In this document: positions 16,535-23,922 of the stretch, one piece after another
How positions within the stretch are numbered: position 1 is the stretch's first letter
How the letters are laid out: the number at the start of each line of letters is the position of its first letter
NCBI GenBank assembly: GCA_018667915.1
Contig: JABIRI010000102.1
Coordinates: 1-40,828, forward strand
Direction of reading: 5' to 3'
From: Opitutaceae bacterium
GTDB taxonomy: Bacteria; Verrucomicrobiota; Verrucomicrobiia; Opitutales; Opitutaceae
DNA length: 40,828 nucleotides
Translations under genes and position numbers: made by a program
The notes under the pieces: model-generated
Databases searched by the model: none
Seen by the model: only the letters and a program-made list of their open reading frames with translations
What the model was told of the DNA's origin: nothing

Positions 16535-17298
16535 TTCGACGACCTACAATCCTGCTCATCCTGATTAGTCTGGTTGGGCAACTTGGGGCTGCCATCCCCC
16601 AACGCGTGCTATTCGTAGGCAACAGCTACACCCACTACGAAAACATGACGCAGGTCGTCGCTGCGTTCGCCGCCAGCCGAGACTTCTCGATGGAAACCCG
16701 AAAGTCTACCCCGGGTGGTGCCACCCTTGAGCAGCACTGGAAAGGCCAGAAAGGAAAGCAGTCCATCGATAGTCTAGCTCGAATCCGATCCGGTGATTTC
16801 GATGCTGTCGTGCTTCAGGAACAGAGTCTGCGTCCCATTCAAGATCCGGGCGAAATGATGACCTTCGCGGGCAAACTCACCGCCGCGATAAAACACGCTG
16901 AAGCTCATCCGATTCTCTATCTGACTTGGGCCCGTGAGAAGACTCCGGAGACTCAAAGTAAATTGACCCAAAGTTACGAAACCGTGGCTCGTAAAACGGG
17001 AGCAACTGTCGCTCCAGTTGGAATTGCTTGGGCGGTGGTGCGTAGCCGTCGGCCAGAACTCTCTCTCTTCAGCCCGGATGGCAGCCACCCTTCGACTCTC
17101 GGTAGTTATCTCGCCGCGTGCGTTTTGTTTTCCACCCTCACCAACGAATCATGCCTCGGTTTGCCTAATCAGCTCTCCGCCAAGGATGAAAACGGTGAGT
17201 CCATCCACCTCATGCGGGTGACGAGAGAGGAAGCGACGTTCCTACAAACGATTGCTGATGAGGTCGTAGAAAATTACCAACAACCGGCCCTGGAATGA
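16531..17298 (+). CDS. SGNH/GDSL-type hydrolase (DUF4886-like), exported
   Basis: 255 residues with a signal peptide (TILLILISLVGQLGAA) followed at once by the nucleophile block VLFVGNSYTHYENM, with Ser32 as predicted nucleophile in a GNSYT rather than GDS setting. Further family blocks are DAVVLQEQSLRPI near residue 95 and the catalytic Asp-His block SPDGSHPSTLGSYLAA near residue 183. Such proteins are usually esterases acting on acylated sugars or lipids. Overlap with the upstream GDPD gene indicates a two-gene unit, which could remove acyl and phosphodiester groups from one exported substrate. Confidence 0.87.
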   Translation: MIRRPTILLILISLVGQLGAAIPQRVLFVGNSYTHYENMTQVVAAFAASRDFSMETRKSTPGGATLEQHWKGQKGKQSIDSLARIRSGDFDAVVLQEQSLRPIQDPGEMMTFAGKLTAAIKHAEAHPILYLTWAREKTPETQSKLTQSYETVARKTGATVAPVGIAWAVVRSRRPELSLFSPDGSHPSTLGSYLAACVLFSTLTNESCLGLPNQLSAKDENGESIHLMRVTREEATFLQTIADEVVENYQQPALE

Positions 17299-17324
17299 GT
17301 AACCACACCGAAAGAAAGGGCTAG

Positions 17325-17647
17325 AGGGCATCCCTCGACCAATCCAAACTGCCGCTATCGGGACTCCTGCGACCCAACACTGCCCTAATGACGGATAAGA
17401 GCTACGACAGCGATGCCATCCAGGAGTATGTGAGTCAACTGAGCGACACCGCCATCATAGCCTTGAGCCAGATTCGATCGCGGAACCCACCTTGACGAGC
17501 ATTTCTTTCACGAACGGCGCGCGACTGAAAATCCCCTTTGAACAATTTAAGCAAATCCTCCGCATGACCAAACGCTTCGAAATATATCCCCACTCTTTTG
17601 CTGCCACGCTGTCTCTGGCATGTATCTTGATTTGGCTACGAGTATAA
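17325..17647 (+). mobile_element. Decayed C-terminal remnant of an IS5-type DDE transposase
   Basis: No intact gene lies between 17299 and 17715, but transposase-like peptides can be read in two segments. Bases 17361-17495 give LLRPNTALMTDKSYDSDAI, matching the conserved 'ADKGYDADAI' block around the second catalytic Asp of IS5-family transposases, and end in a TGA at 17493. Bases 17528-17647 give FEQFKQILRMTKRFEI and SFAATLSLACILIWLR, matching the family's C-terminal 'FNKLKQFRRIATRYDK...FLAxxxLAAxxIWLR' helix block, ending in TAA at 17645. The catalytic Glu region between them has been lost or scrambled. No inverted repeats or target duplication were found, so this is an old fragment lying 68 bp upstream of the TIM-barrel gene. 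Confidence 0.7.
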
Positions 17648-17715
17648 CCCTTTATTCCCCGACACCCCCTAGGCCTGCCCCAACACGGTAACCTTTTTAC
17701 CCCATCAATCATTCC

Positions 17716-18633
17716 ATGCAAAATCGCCGTAACTTCCTCAAAACAGCTGGTCTCGCCGCCGCCGCTGGTCTCACTGCTTCGAAACCACTGATGGCCGCCA
17801 CTCCTACCCCTTCGGGCAAACCCGGCCCGCGCTTCAAGACCAGCCTCGCCGCGTATTCTTTTCGCAAGCACCTGCCCAGTTATCGCAACGGCGCGACCCC
17901 GGGAAAGACCGATCTGGATATGGCCAGGTTTATCGACCACGCCGCTACCCTCGATATCGACGCGGTGGAGATCACTTCCTACTTCCTTCCCGATCCGTTA
18001 CGACGCCGCAAGGCCATGGAGCTTCACCGGCAGGCCCATCTACTCGGGCTCGATATTTCCGGTGGCGCAATTGGTAACAACTTCTCCTTCCCCGAGGGCC
18101 CTGAACTCGAAAAACAAATGGCCTACACAGAGCGTTGGATCAAATCCTACGCCGCTATGGGCGCACCCGTCATTCGTGTTTTCGCCGGCTTCCCCACCAC
18201 GAAAGAACTCTCTGATGCCGACGCAGAAAAGAACATCATCCGCAACCTCAAACATGCGTGCACCTTGGCCGCCAAACATGGAGTTATTCTCGGGGTCGAA
18301 AATCACGACTTCACCACCAATATCGATCGCATGGAACGCATCCTCGCGGCCGTCGACTCGCCGTGGTTTGGACTCAATTTCGATTCCGGCAACCTCGCCA
18401 AAACCGCTGATCCCTACGGTGACCTCAAACGTATTGCCCCGCACACCGTTAATGCCCAGCTCAAGATCGATATCCCACGCAACGGGACCAAAGAGCCGGC
18501 TGACTTCAAACGCATCGTCGATATCCTTGGCGAGGCCAACTACCGCGGCTATCTGGTGCTCGAATACGAGGCCGAAGATCCCTTCAACGAAGTGCCGCAC
18601 TACCTCGACAAACTCCGCACCGCCATCGGTTAA
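17716..18633 (+). CDS. Sugar phosphate isomerase/epimerase-like TIM-barrel protein, Tat-exported
   Basis: 305 residues. The N-terminus has a twin-arginine signal (NRRNFLKTAGLAAAAGL). The body is an AP-endonuclease-2/xylose-isomerase-like TIM barrel: KTSLAAYSFRK, IDAVEITSYFLPDP, GLDISGGAIGNNF, MGAPVIRVFAGFP, HGVILGVENHDF (a metal-ligand Glu), FGLNFDSGNLA (a metal-ligand Asp), VNAQLKIDI and YLVLEYEAEDP (a further ligand Glu). These acidic positions fit a divalent-metal site. Exported members are common in Verrucomicrobiota and Planctomycetes and their substrates are mostly unknown. The gene follows the transposase remnant and a spacer of unclear origin; the next gene is 129 bp on, across a hairpin repeat. 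Confidence 0.88.
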   Translation: MQNRRNFLKTAGLAAAAGLTASKPLMAATPTPSGKPGPRFKTSLAAYSFRKHLPSYRNGATPGKTDLDMARFIDHAATLDIDAVEITSYFLPDPLRRRKAMELHRQAHLLGLDISGGAIGNNFSFPEGPELEKQMAYTERWIKSYAAMGAPVIRVFAGFPTTKELSDADAEKNIIRNLKHACTLAAKHGVILGVENHDFTTNIDRMERILAAVDSPWFGLNFDSGNLAKTADPYGDLKRIAPHTVNAQLKIDIPRNGTKEPADFKRIVDILGEANYRGYLVLEYEAEDPFNEVPHYLDKLRTAIG

Positions 18634-18639
18634 CCCCCT

Positions 18640-18739
18640 CTCTCTCTTCTTTATCGATCCCCTCACTCCGACCGGAAACGCGGCTCCGCTGTCAGGGAAG
18701 GATAAAGATAAAGACTAAAGAGAAAGAGCGGCTTCGCCG
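18640..18739. repeat. Hairpin-type pyrimidine/purine repeat element
   Basis: A pyrimidine-rich left arm (18640-18668) and a purine-rich right arm (18700-18728, GGATAAAGATAAAGACTAAAG onward) flank a GC-rich centre with GCGGCTCCGC. The right arm, reversed and complemented, matches 22617-22645 at 27 of 29 positions. A CGGC-TTC-GCCG mini-hairpin (18729-18739) follows. It lies between the TIM-barrel and SGNH genes. Confidence 0.65.
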
Positions 18740-18762
18740 GATTGTCCGCAACGTCCCCCCTC

Positions 18763-19515
18763 ATGAACAAATCCCAGGCTCCCTCTTTCGTCTTCCTTTT
18801 CCTGATGTTCGCCATTTTCACCCACGCCGAAACGGGAGTCGACCTCCCCGGCGAAGCAACCTCCGCAACCCAGGAAGTCCATCCGGCCTATGCTGTCGTC
18901 GTGGACGATCCGGCCCTGCCGCGGGTGTTACTCATCGGAGATTCTATATCCATCGGCTATACCGCGCCGGCCCGCGAAGCGCTGCAGGGAAAAGTGAATC
19001 TACACCGTATTTCCGGAAACGGTGGCGACACCCAACGTGGACTGGCCAACCTCTCCAAATGGCTCGCCGTCGAAAACGGTTCATGGGCTCTGATTCACTT
19101 CAACTGGGGCTTGTGGGACCTCTGCTACCGCAATCCCGAAGCCCAAACTCAAGGCAATCGCGACAAAGTGCACGGAACCCTGACATCCACTCCTGCGGTG
19201 TATGCCGCCAACTTGGAGACCCTGGTGCGACAGCTGCAAGAAACGGGGGCAAAACTTCTCTTCGCCACCACCACCCCTGTTCCCGAAGGCGAAATCGGCC
19301 GCATCATCGGCGATGACATCATCTATAATCGGACCGCCCGCGAGGTAATGCAGCGCCATAACATTCCGGTAAATGACCTTCACGCCATCATGGCCGGAAG
19401 AATGGCCGAATTCGCCCGCGCCCCCGGTGACGTTCACTTCACTTCTGAAGGTTCGGAACTCCTCGGTAAGGTCGTCGCCGAAGCCATCGAGGACGCATTG
19501 GCTAGTTCACCCTAA
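18763..19515 (+). CDS. SGNH/GDSL hydrolase, exported
   Basis: 250 residues from the ATG at 18763; an upstream in-frame TTG at 18742 would add seven residues and is less likely. The signal peptide is SFVFLFLMFAIFTHA. The nucleophile block RVLLIGDSISIGYTAPAREAL places Ser61 in a canonical GDS motif. Block II is RISGNGGDTQRGLANL (Gly/Asn oxyanion region), block III-like text is IHFNWGLWDLCYRN, and the C-terminal catalytic pair lies in PGDVHFTSEGSELLGK. The overall pattern resembles carbohydrate esterases and acetylxylan-type SGNH proteins in PVC genomes. The substrate is not known. It converges on the sulfatase gene across the strongest hairpin element in the window. Confidence 0.88.
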   Translation: MNKSQAPSFVFLFLMFAIFTHAETGVDLPGEATSATQEVHPAYAVVVDDPALPRVLLIGDSISIGYTAPAREALQGKVNLHRISGNGGDTQRGLANLSKWLAVENGSWALIHFNWGLWDLCYRNPEAQTQGNRDKVHGTLTSTPAVYAANLETLVRQLQETGAKLLFATTTPVPEGEIGRIIGDDIIYNRTAREVMQRHNIPVNDLHAIMAGRMAEFARAPGDVHFTSEGSELLGKVVAEAIEDALASSP

Positions 19516-19536
19516 ACGGCACCGTCTTCCTCTTCC

Positions 19537-19630
19537 TCTTTCTCATTATTCTTTATCTTTATCCCGAACTCCACCCGGCAGGGCGGCTTCGCCGTCAGAG
19601 AAAGATAACGATAAAGAATAATGAGAAAGA
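19537..19630. repeat. Near-perfect 27-bp inverted repeat hairpin element
   Basis: The left arm 19537-19563 (TCTTTCTCATTATTC then TTTATC repeats) pairs with the right arm 19604-19630 at 26 of 27 positions. The 40-base loop contains a second hairpin CGGC-TTC-GCCG (19584-19594). It sits between the converging SGNH and sulfatase genes and could act as a two-way terminator, although it lacks a terminal U-tract. It is the best-preserved member of a dispersed family. Confidence 0.8.
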
Positions 19631-19662
19631 ACGACTACGCCGCGGGCCAGTTGTGCGCAGAT

Positions 19663-21078
19663 TCAATTCTCTGCCAAATATCGCTGCAGGAGATGCCAGC
19701 CGGCAGTGTCAGCGTGAAGATGGGCACGCATTTCCGCTACTACGGATTCGTAGGCCGAATCATTGGCCCAATTGTGTTTCCCTTCGGGCTCGCGTTCGAA
19801 ATCGAAGAGGTCCTGTCCTACCAGCTTGGCGGTCTTAAGATCGATCCATTCGATGTAGCGGTAACGTTCCGTGCGCACGGAATAACCTGCCGCTCCTTTG
19901 CTTTTTCGATAGGCAATACTCGCGCCTCGGGGACGGGCTTCCACCGACGATAGCGCGGGCACCAAACTCACTCCTTGCAGCTGGTCGGGTCGGGGCAATC
20001 CCGCGAGTTCACACAGGGTCGGAAAGATGTCGGTGAATTCCGCCGGTGCCGGAGTGGGGCCAGCCGACTTCAGCCGAGGATCCATCACGATCAACGGTGC
20101 CCTTATCGCGGACTCAAACACGGTGTGTTTACCCCACAAACCATGATCGCCCAAATGCCACCCGTGATCCCCCCAGAGCACAATGATTGTAGTGTCGGCC
20201 AGACCTTGCTCGTCCAACTCCCGAGTGAGTCGACCCACCAATTCGTCGACCCAGCTCGTGCAGGCAAAATACCCGTGAATCAGATGCCGTTGAAACTCCG
20301 GATCGAACGGGCCCTCTTTCGGCACGCCTTCATATGAGCGGATTTCGTTGCTGTTCCAATACCCGTAACCCGAATTCCCCGCCGTCTCAGTCTGAAACGG
20401 CTCCAGTGAGATCTCCGCCGGATCATACTTATCCCAAAAACGCTTTGGAGCAACGAAGGGCAGATGTGGTTTCTTAAAACCCACCGCCAAAAAGAACGGC
20501 TCATCTTTCGCCGCCAACTCACCCAACAGTTCCACTCCCCGTCGACCGATTCGCCCATCCACAAACGCCTCATCAGGCGCGTCGATGGATTGCGTCACCC
20601 GCTTACCTTCCGAGATCGCCGTCACCCCAATCGGCTTCGGGTTTTCGTTATACGGGAACGTCCATGAGATCCTGTCGCCAAACTCCCGGCCATCCACACA
20701 GCGCGGATCGAAGATCTTGCCCACCGCGGCGGTCGTGTAGCCCTGCTGTTTAAAATACTGCGGTAGGGTCAGGATGTCGGGATGCACATCGCGCATCCTC
20801 GTTTTCAGATCAAGCACACCCGTCGCTTCGGGGCGCAGACCCGTAAGCAAACTCGCCCGCGAAGGACCACACACCGGGAACTGACAAGCCGCGTTCAAAA
20901 ACGTCGTGCCCCGCTCTCCGAGTCGATCCATGTGCGGCGTCGCGACCTCCGTTTCACCATAAACCCCGAGGGTGGGTTTCAGGTCATCGATCGCAATAAA
21001 CAGCACATTCGGACGTTCCGCGCCCCAGCCCGTCAGAACCAGGCAGCTCATCCATAAAACAAAAATTTGAGTCCTCAT
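19663..21078 (-). CDS. Iduronate-2-sulfatase-like S1 sulfatase, exported
   Basis: 471 residues from the ATG at 21078, preceded by GGAA at a suitable distance; a TTG four codons upstream is less likely. A signal peptide (TQIFVLWMSCLVLTGWGA) leads to the sulfatase core: metal ligands in NVLFIAIDDLKP (Asp31, Asp32), the formylglycine site CGPSR with Cys70, and GKIFDPRC in place of the usual GKWH, which is typical of iduronate-2-sulfatase-like members. Further blocks are FLAVGFKKPHLPFVAPKRFW and TIIVLWGDHGWHLGDHGLWGKHT, giving the second metal-binding Asp-His pair. Activity needs oxidation of Cys70 to formylglycine. The substrate is probably a sulfated uronic-acid polysaccharide. It is the second gene after the sulfatase at 22527. 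Confidence 0.93.
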   Translation of the reverse strand: MRTQIFVLWMSCLVLTGWGAERPNVLFIAIDDLKPTLGVYGETEVATPHMDRLGERGTTFLNAACQFPVCGPSRASLLTGLRPEATGVLDLKTRMRDVHPDILTLPQYFKQQGYTTAAVGKIFDPRCVDGREFGDRISWTFPYNENPKPIGVTAISEGKRVTQSIDAPDEAFVDGRIGRRGVELLGELAAKDEPFFLAVGFKKPHLPFVAPKRFWDKYDPAEISLEPFQTETAGNSGYGYWNSNEIRSYEGVPKEGPFDPEFQRHLIHGYFACTSWVDELVGRLTRELDEQGLADTTIIVLWGDHGWHLGDHGLWGKHTVFESAIRAPLIVMDPRLKSAGPTPAPAEFTDIFPTLCELAGLPRPDQLQGVSLVPALSSVEARPRGASIAYRKSKGAAGYSVRTERYRYIEWIDLKTAKLVGQDLFDFEREPEGKHNWANDSAYESVVAEMRAHLHADTAGWHLLQRYLAEN

Positions 21079-21105
21079 ATGACGTTCCAATTGGGTTCTT
21101 AAAAA

Positions 21106-22527
21106 TTATCCCGCGCGATCGGGCGTCTGGCTTCGGTCCTTAACCTTCATTTCCTTTTTCCACGCCGAAAGTTTGGCCCTCAACCGATCCCGCACCTTTG
21201 GTCTTTCATCAACCAGGTTAGTCGTCTCTCGAGGGTCCTTCACCAAGTCGTAGAGTTCAAATCGCTCTTCGTTAAAAAACTCGATCAATTTGAAATCACC
21301 CTGCCGCACCACCGCCGCATTTAAATCACCCGTGCTGCCACGCCGACCGCGATCCGAATACCAAAACAACGCCCGATCTCGCGGTCCTTCCGCCCCACCC
21401 GCCAAGGTCGCCGCGAAGCTCACCCCGTCCAACGTTCCAGCCGGGAGTTTCGGCAAATCGAGCGCATCCAAGATTGTCGGATACAGATCCAGTCCTGAGA
21501 CGAGTAGATCAGACGCTCCGCCCGCCGCCGACACGCCCGGCCAACGCACAATCAACGGCACGCGAATCCCGCCTTCATACATGTGCCCTTTGCCCGCGCG
21601 CAGCGGCGCATTGGACGTGGCGAGCTCACGTTTGTTGGCCGGACCGGTGTTCGATAATCCCCCATGGTCCGACGTGAACAAAATCAGTGTTTCTTCAAAG
21701 ATGCCCAACCCTTTCAACGTCGCAATTATCTGTCCCAAACTTTCATCGACGCTCTCTACCATACTCGCGTATTCTGCATTGGTTTGGTGCCGCAACTCTC
21801 GTCCATCCGGCCCCACCTTGAACTCCGATCCGGCAAACTTCTGCTGATCAATCTTGGCCTGATAGCGCGCCGTCTTCTCCGGCTTACCCTGAATCGGCGT
21901 GTGCACCGCATAGTGGCACAAGGTGACAAAAAATGGCCGATCTTCCTGACCCACCGTTCGCATAAAATCCACCGTTTCGGAGGTCAGGCGGTCGGTGAGA
22001 TATTCGCCTGCAGGCGCAGTGAGCGTTTCCGGACCAATTAGTTTCTTGTTGGGCAAATAGGGCGTGAAATATGAACCCGGCGCACCGGCACTACCGCCCG
22101 CCACATTGATGTCATACCCCTGTCCCTCCGGCCAGTTTTCGGGACCTTTGCCCAGGTGCCACTTACCGGCAAAAAATGTGGCATATCCCTGGGCCTGCAA
22201 CGCCTCCGCGAGCGTCACGCGTTCCGGGTTCATGTTACCCAGTTGTTCGCCCTCGCTCTCCGCCCGACTCGGATGCACGCCCGTCATCAAACCATAACGC
22301 GAAGGCACACAACGTGGGTAAGCCGAATAAGCCTGTGAAAACCACACTCCCTCGGAAACGAAGGCATCGATGTGGGGCGTCTCAAACACCGACGATCCGG
22401 TGAACCCCAAATCGTGCACCCCTAAATCGTCCACCACGAACAAGACCACATTGAGCGGCTTAGCCGAAGCCGTCACCAACACCCCCAAACCAAGAAGACA
22501 GACAGACAAAAACGATTTCAAAATCAT
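21106..22527 (-). CDS. S1-family sulfatase, exported
   Basis: 473 residues from the ATG at 22527, where a signal peptide starts (LKSFLSVCLLGLGVLVTASA); the open frame reaches 22575 but the extra residues precede the signal. Core motifs: VVLFVVDDLGVHDLG with metal ligands Asp33 and Asp34, formylglycine site CVPSR with Cys73, and the second signature FFAGKWHLGKGPENWPEGQGYD. LILFTSDHGGL carries the late Asp-His metal ligands. The C-terminal part (LYDLVKDPRETTNL) is the DUF4976-like end of arylsulfatase A-type enzymes. The downstream sulfatase starts only 27 bp after its stop, so the two form an operon. Different signature residues suggest different sulfate positions on the same polymer. Confidence 0.93.
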   Translation of the reverse strand: MILKSFLSVCLLGLGVLVTASAKPLNVVLFVVDDLGVHDLGFTGSSVFETPHIDAFVSEGVWFSQAYSAYPRCVPSRYGLMTGVHPSRAESEGEQLGNMNPERVTLAEALQAQGYATFFAGKWHLGKGPENWPEGQGYDINVAGGSAGAPGSYFTPYLPNKKLIGPETLTAPAGEYLTDRLTSETVDFMRTVGQEDRPFFVTLCHYAVHTPIQGKPEKTARYQAKIDQQKFAGSEFKVGPDGRELRHQTNAEYASMVESVDESLGQIIATLKGLGIFEETLILFTSDHGGLSNTGPANKRELATSNAPLRAGKGHMYEGGIRVPLIVRWPGVSAAGGASDLLVSGLDLYPTILDALDLPKLPAGTLDGVSFAATLAGGAEGPRDRALFWYSDRGRRGSTGDLNAAVVRQGDFKLIEFFNEERFELYDLVKDPRETTNLVDERPKVRDRLRAKLSAWKKEMKVKDRSQTPDRAG

Positions 22528-22616
22528 GGGGAAAATGGCGGGGGGATTAAAAGCAAATACAAGATCTACGCCCAACCCAACCCATGAGCCATCCGTAAAT
22601 CCCTCGCGCCGCTTTC

Positions 22617-22645
22617 TTCTTTCTCCTTAGTCTTTATCTTTATCC
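22617..22645. repeat. Pyrimidine-rich repeat arm (no partner)
   Basis: This 29-base C/T-rich arm matches the complement of the right arm at 18700-18728 at 27 of 29 positions. No complementary arm follows within 60 bases. It lies in the divergent spacer between the sulfatase operon and the serine hydrolase gene. Confidence 0.6.
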
Positions 22646-22707
22646 TAACCGCCCAGAGTAGCTTCCCCCTTCGGAAGTCGATTCACAGAAACTATTCCCT
22701 CCGCATA

Positions 22708-23892
22708 ATGAAACAACGCAGACGTAACGCACTCGCATTGCTGGCACTGGCAATCTCAGGCGTCACCGTTACCGCCGAATCAGCTAAATCGGAGGCATGG
22801 GTTCACGCCTTGAGTGCTACCTTTGATCAGCTCGTGGAAGATGGATTAGTAATCGGAGCGCAAGTGGTAGTCGGACAAGCGGAGCAGGTCCATCTTGAGC
22901 ATCACGTGGGTTGGCGCTCGCACCGCCAACGGGTGTTGGTAGATGCCGACACGAGATTTGGCATTGGGTCCGACTCGAAACCGATGGCGACCGCGGTGAT
23001 CATGAAGTTGGTGCAGGAAGGTCGCCTGCAATTGGATGACCCACTGTCTCGATGGCTGCCGGCCTACGGCTCGCTCCAAATACGAGACGGCGGACGCACC
23101 GCCCGTTCACCCACCGTGCGCGAAACCATGACGCATCGGGCCGGATTCTATAGTCAAAAAAAGAAACTTACCGGTCCTCAGATGCGATTGATTCGGGATT
23201 TCTCGCAAACACTGGAAGAGGCCGTTCAAGGAATTGCCCAAGAGCCCCTCTTGGCCGAGCCCGGCGAGGACTACGCCTACAGCGGCGCCGGATATTGTGT
23301 GCTGGGTCGGGTCGCGGAAATCGCCGCCAAAAGCACTTTTGAGGAGTTGCTCCAATCGCGACTCTGCGAGCCCTTGCAACTGACCCGCACCACCTATTTC
23401 CCGCAAGCAGACGACAACGTGGCCGTAGGCGCGCGACGCGTGAAAGGACATTGGGTCCCGGATCCTCAAGCCCCACATCTCACCAGGCCCCAAAACCGTT
23501 TCGCACTCATTGGCGGCAGCATTTATTCCACCGCCCGCGATCAGGCAAAATTTGCGCAGATGGTGTTGACCCAGGGCAGAATCACAAACCAAGGCGGACA
23601 ACGCTACCTCTCTTCCCAACAGTGGACGGAGTGGATAAAGCGCCAAAGCCCTCGAGCCAATTACGGACTCGGCTGGGGCCAGACATTCGGAGCGGGCAGC
23701 GGCAAGAACACGCCCACTCGACTCGCCCACAATGGTGCTCTCGGCGGCTACCGGGCGAGTATCGTCGTAAACCTGAATACCGGATTCTTCTGCACCGCGA
23801 ATTGGACGCTCAACGGTTTCGCCAACGAGAAAGCGGTCACCACCCGCATCCGCACCGCCATCAAAGCAGCCGAGCAAGCTGCGGCAAAATAA
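22708..23892 (+). CDS. Serine hydrolase of the beta-lactamase / penicillin-binding (class C) fold, exported
   Basis: 394 residues. The signal peptide is RRRNALALLALAISGVTVTA. The catalytic set of the family is visible: S-x-x-K in FGIGSDSKPMAT (Ser88, Lys91), the Tyr motif YSGAGY (Tyr191) and a late HNGALGGYRA block in the place of the KTG-like element. Other conserved parts are LDDPLSRWLPAY and TVRETMTHRAGFYS. These proteins include esterases, D-aminopeptidases and carboxypeptidases, so the exact activity cannot be told from sequence. It is not a predicted resistance beta-lactamase. It is transcribed away from the sulfatase operon and converges on the permease pseudogene with only 30 bp between them. 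Confidence 0.9.
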   Translation: MKQRRRNALALLALAISGVTVTAESAKSEAWVHALSATFDQLVEDGLVIGAQVVVGQAEQVHLEHHVGWRSHRQRVLVDADTRFGIGSDSKPMATAVIMKLVQEGRLQLDDPLSRWLPAYGSLQIRDGGRTARSPTVRETMTHRAGFYSQKKKLTGPQMRLIRDFSQTLEEAVQGIAQEPLLAEPGEDYAYSGAGYCVLGRVAEIAAKSTFEELLQSRLCEPLQLTRTTYFPQADDNVAVGARRVKGHWVPDPQAPHLTRPQNRFALIGGSIYSTARDQAKFAQMVLTQGRITNQGGQRYLSSQQWTEWIKRQSPRANYGLGWGQTFGAGSGKNTPTRLAHNGALGGYRASIVVNLNTGFFCTANWTLNGFANEKAVTTRIRTAIKAAEQAAAK

Positions 23893-23922
23893 CGGGAAAC
23901 GTTAGCCGAGCTGCACCCCGCC

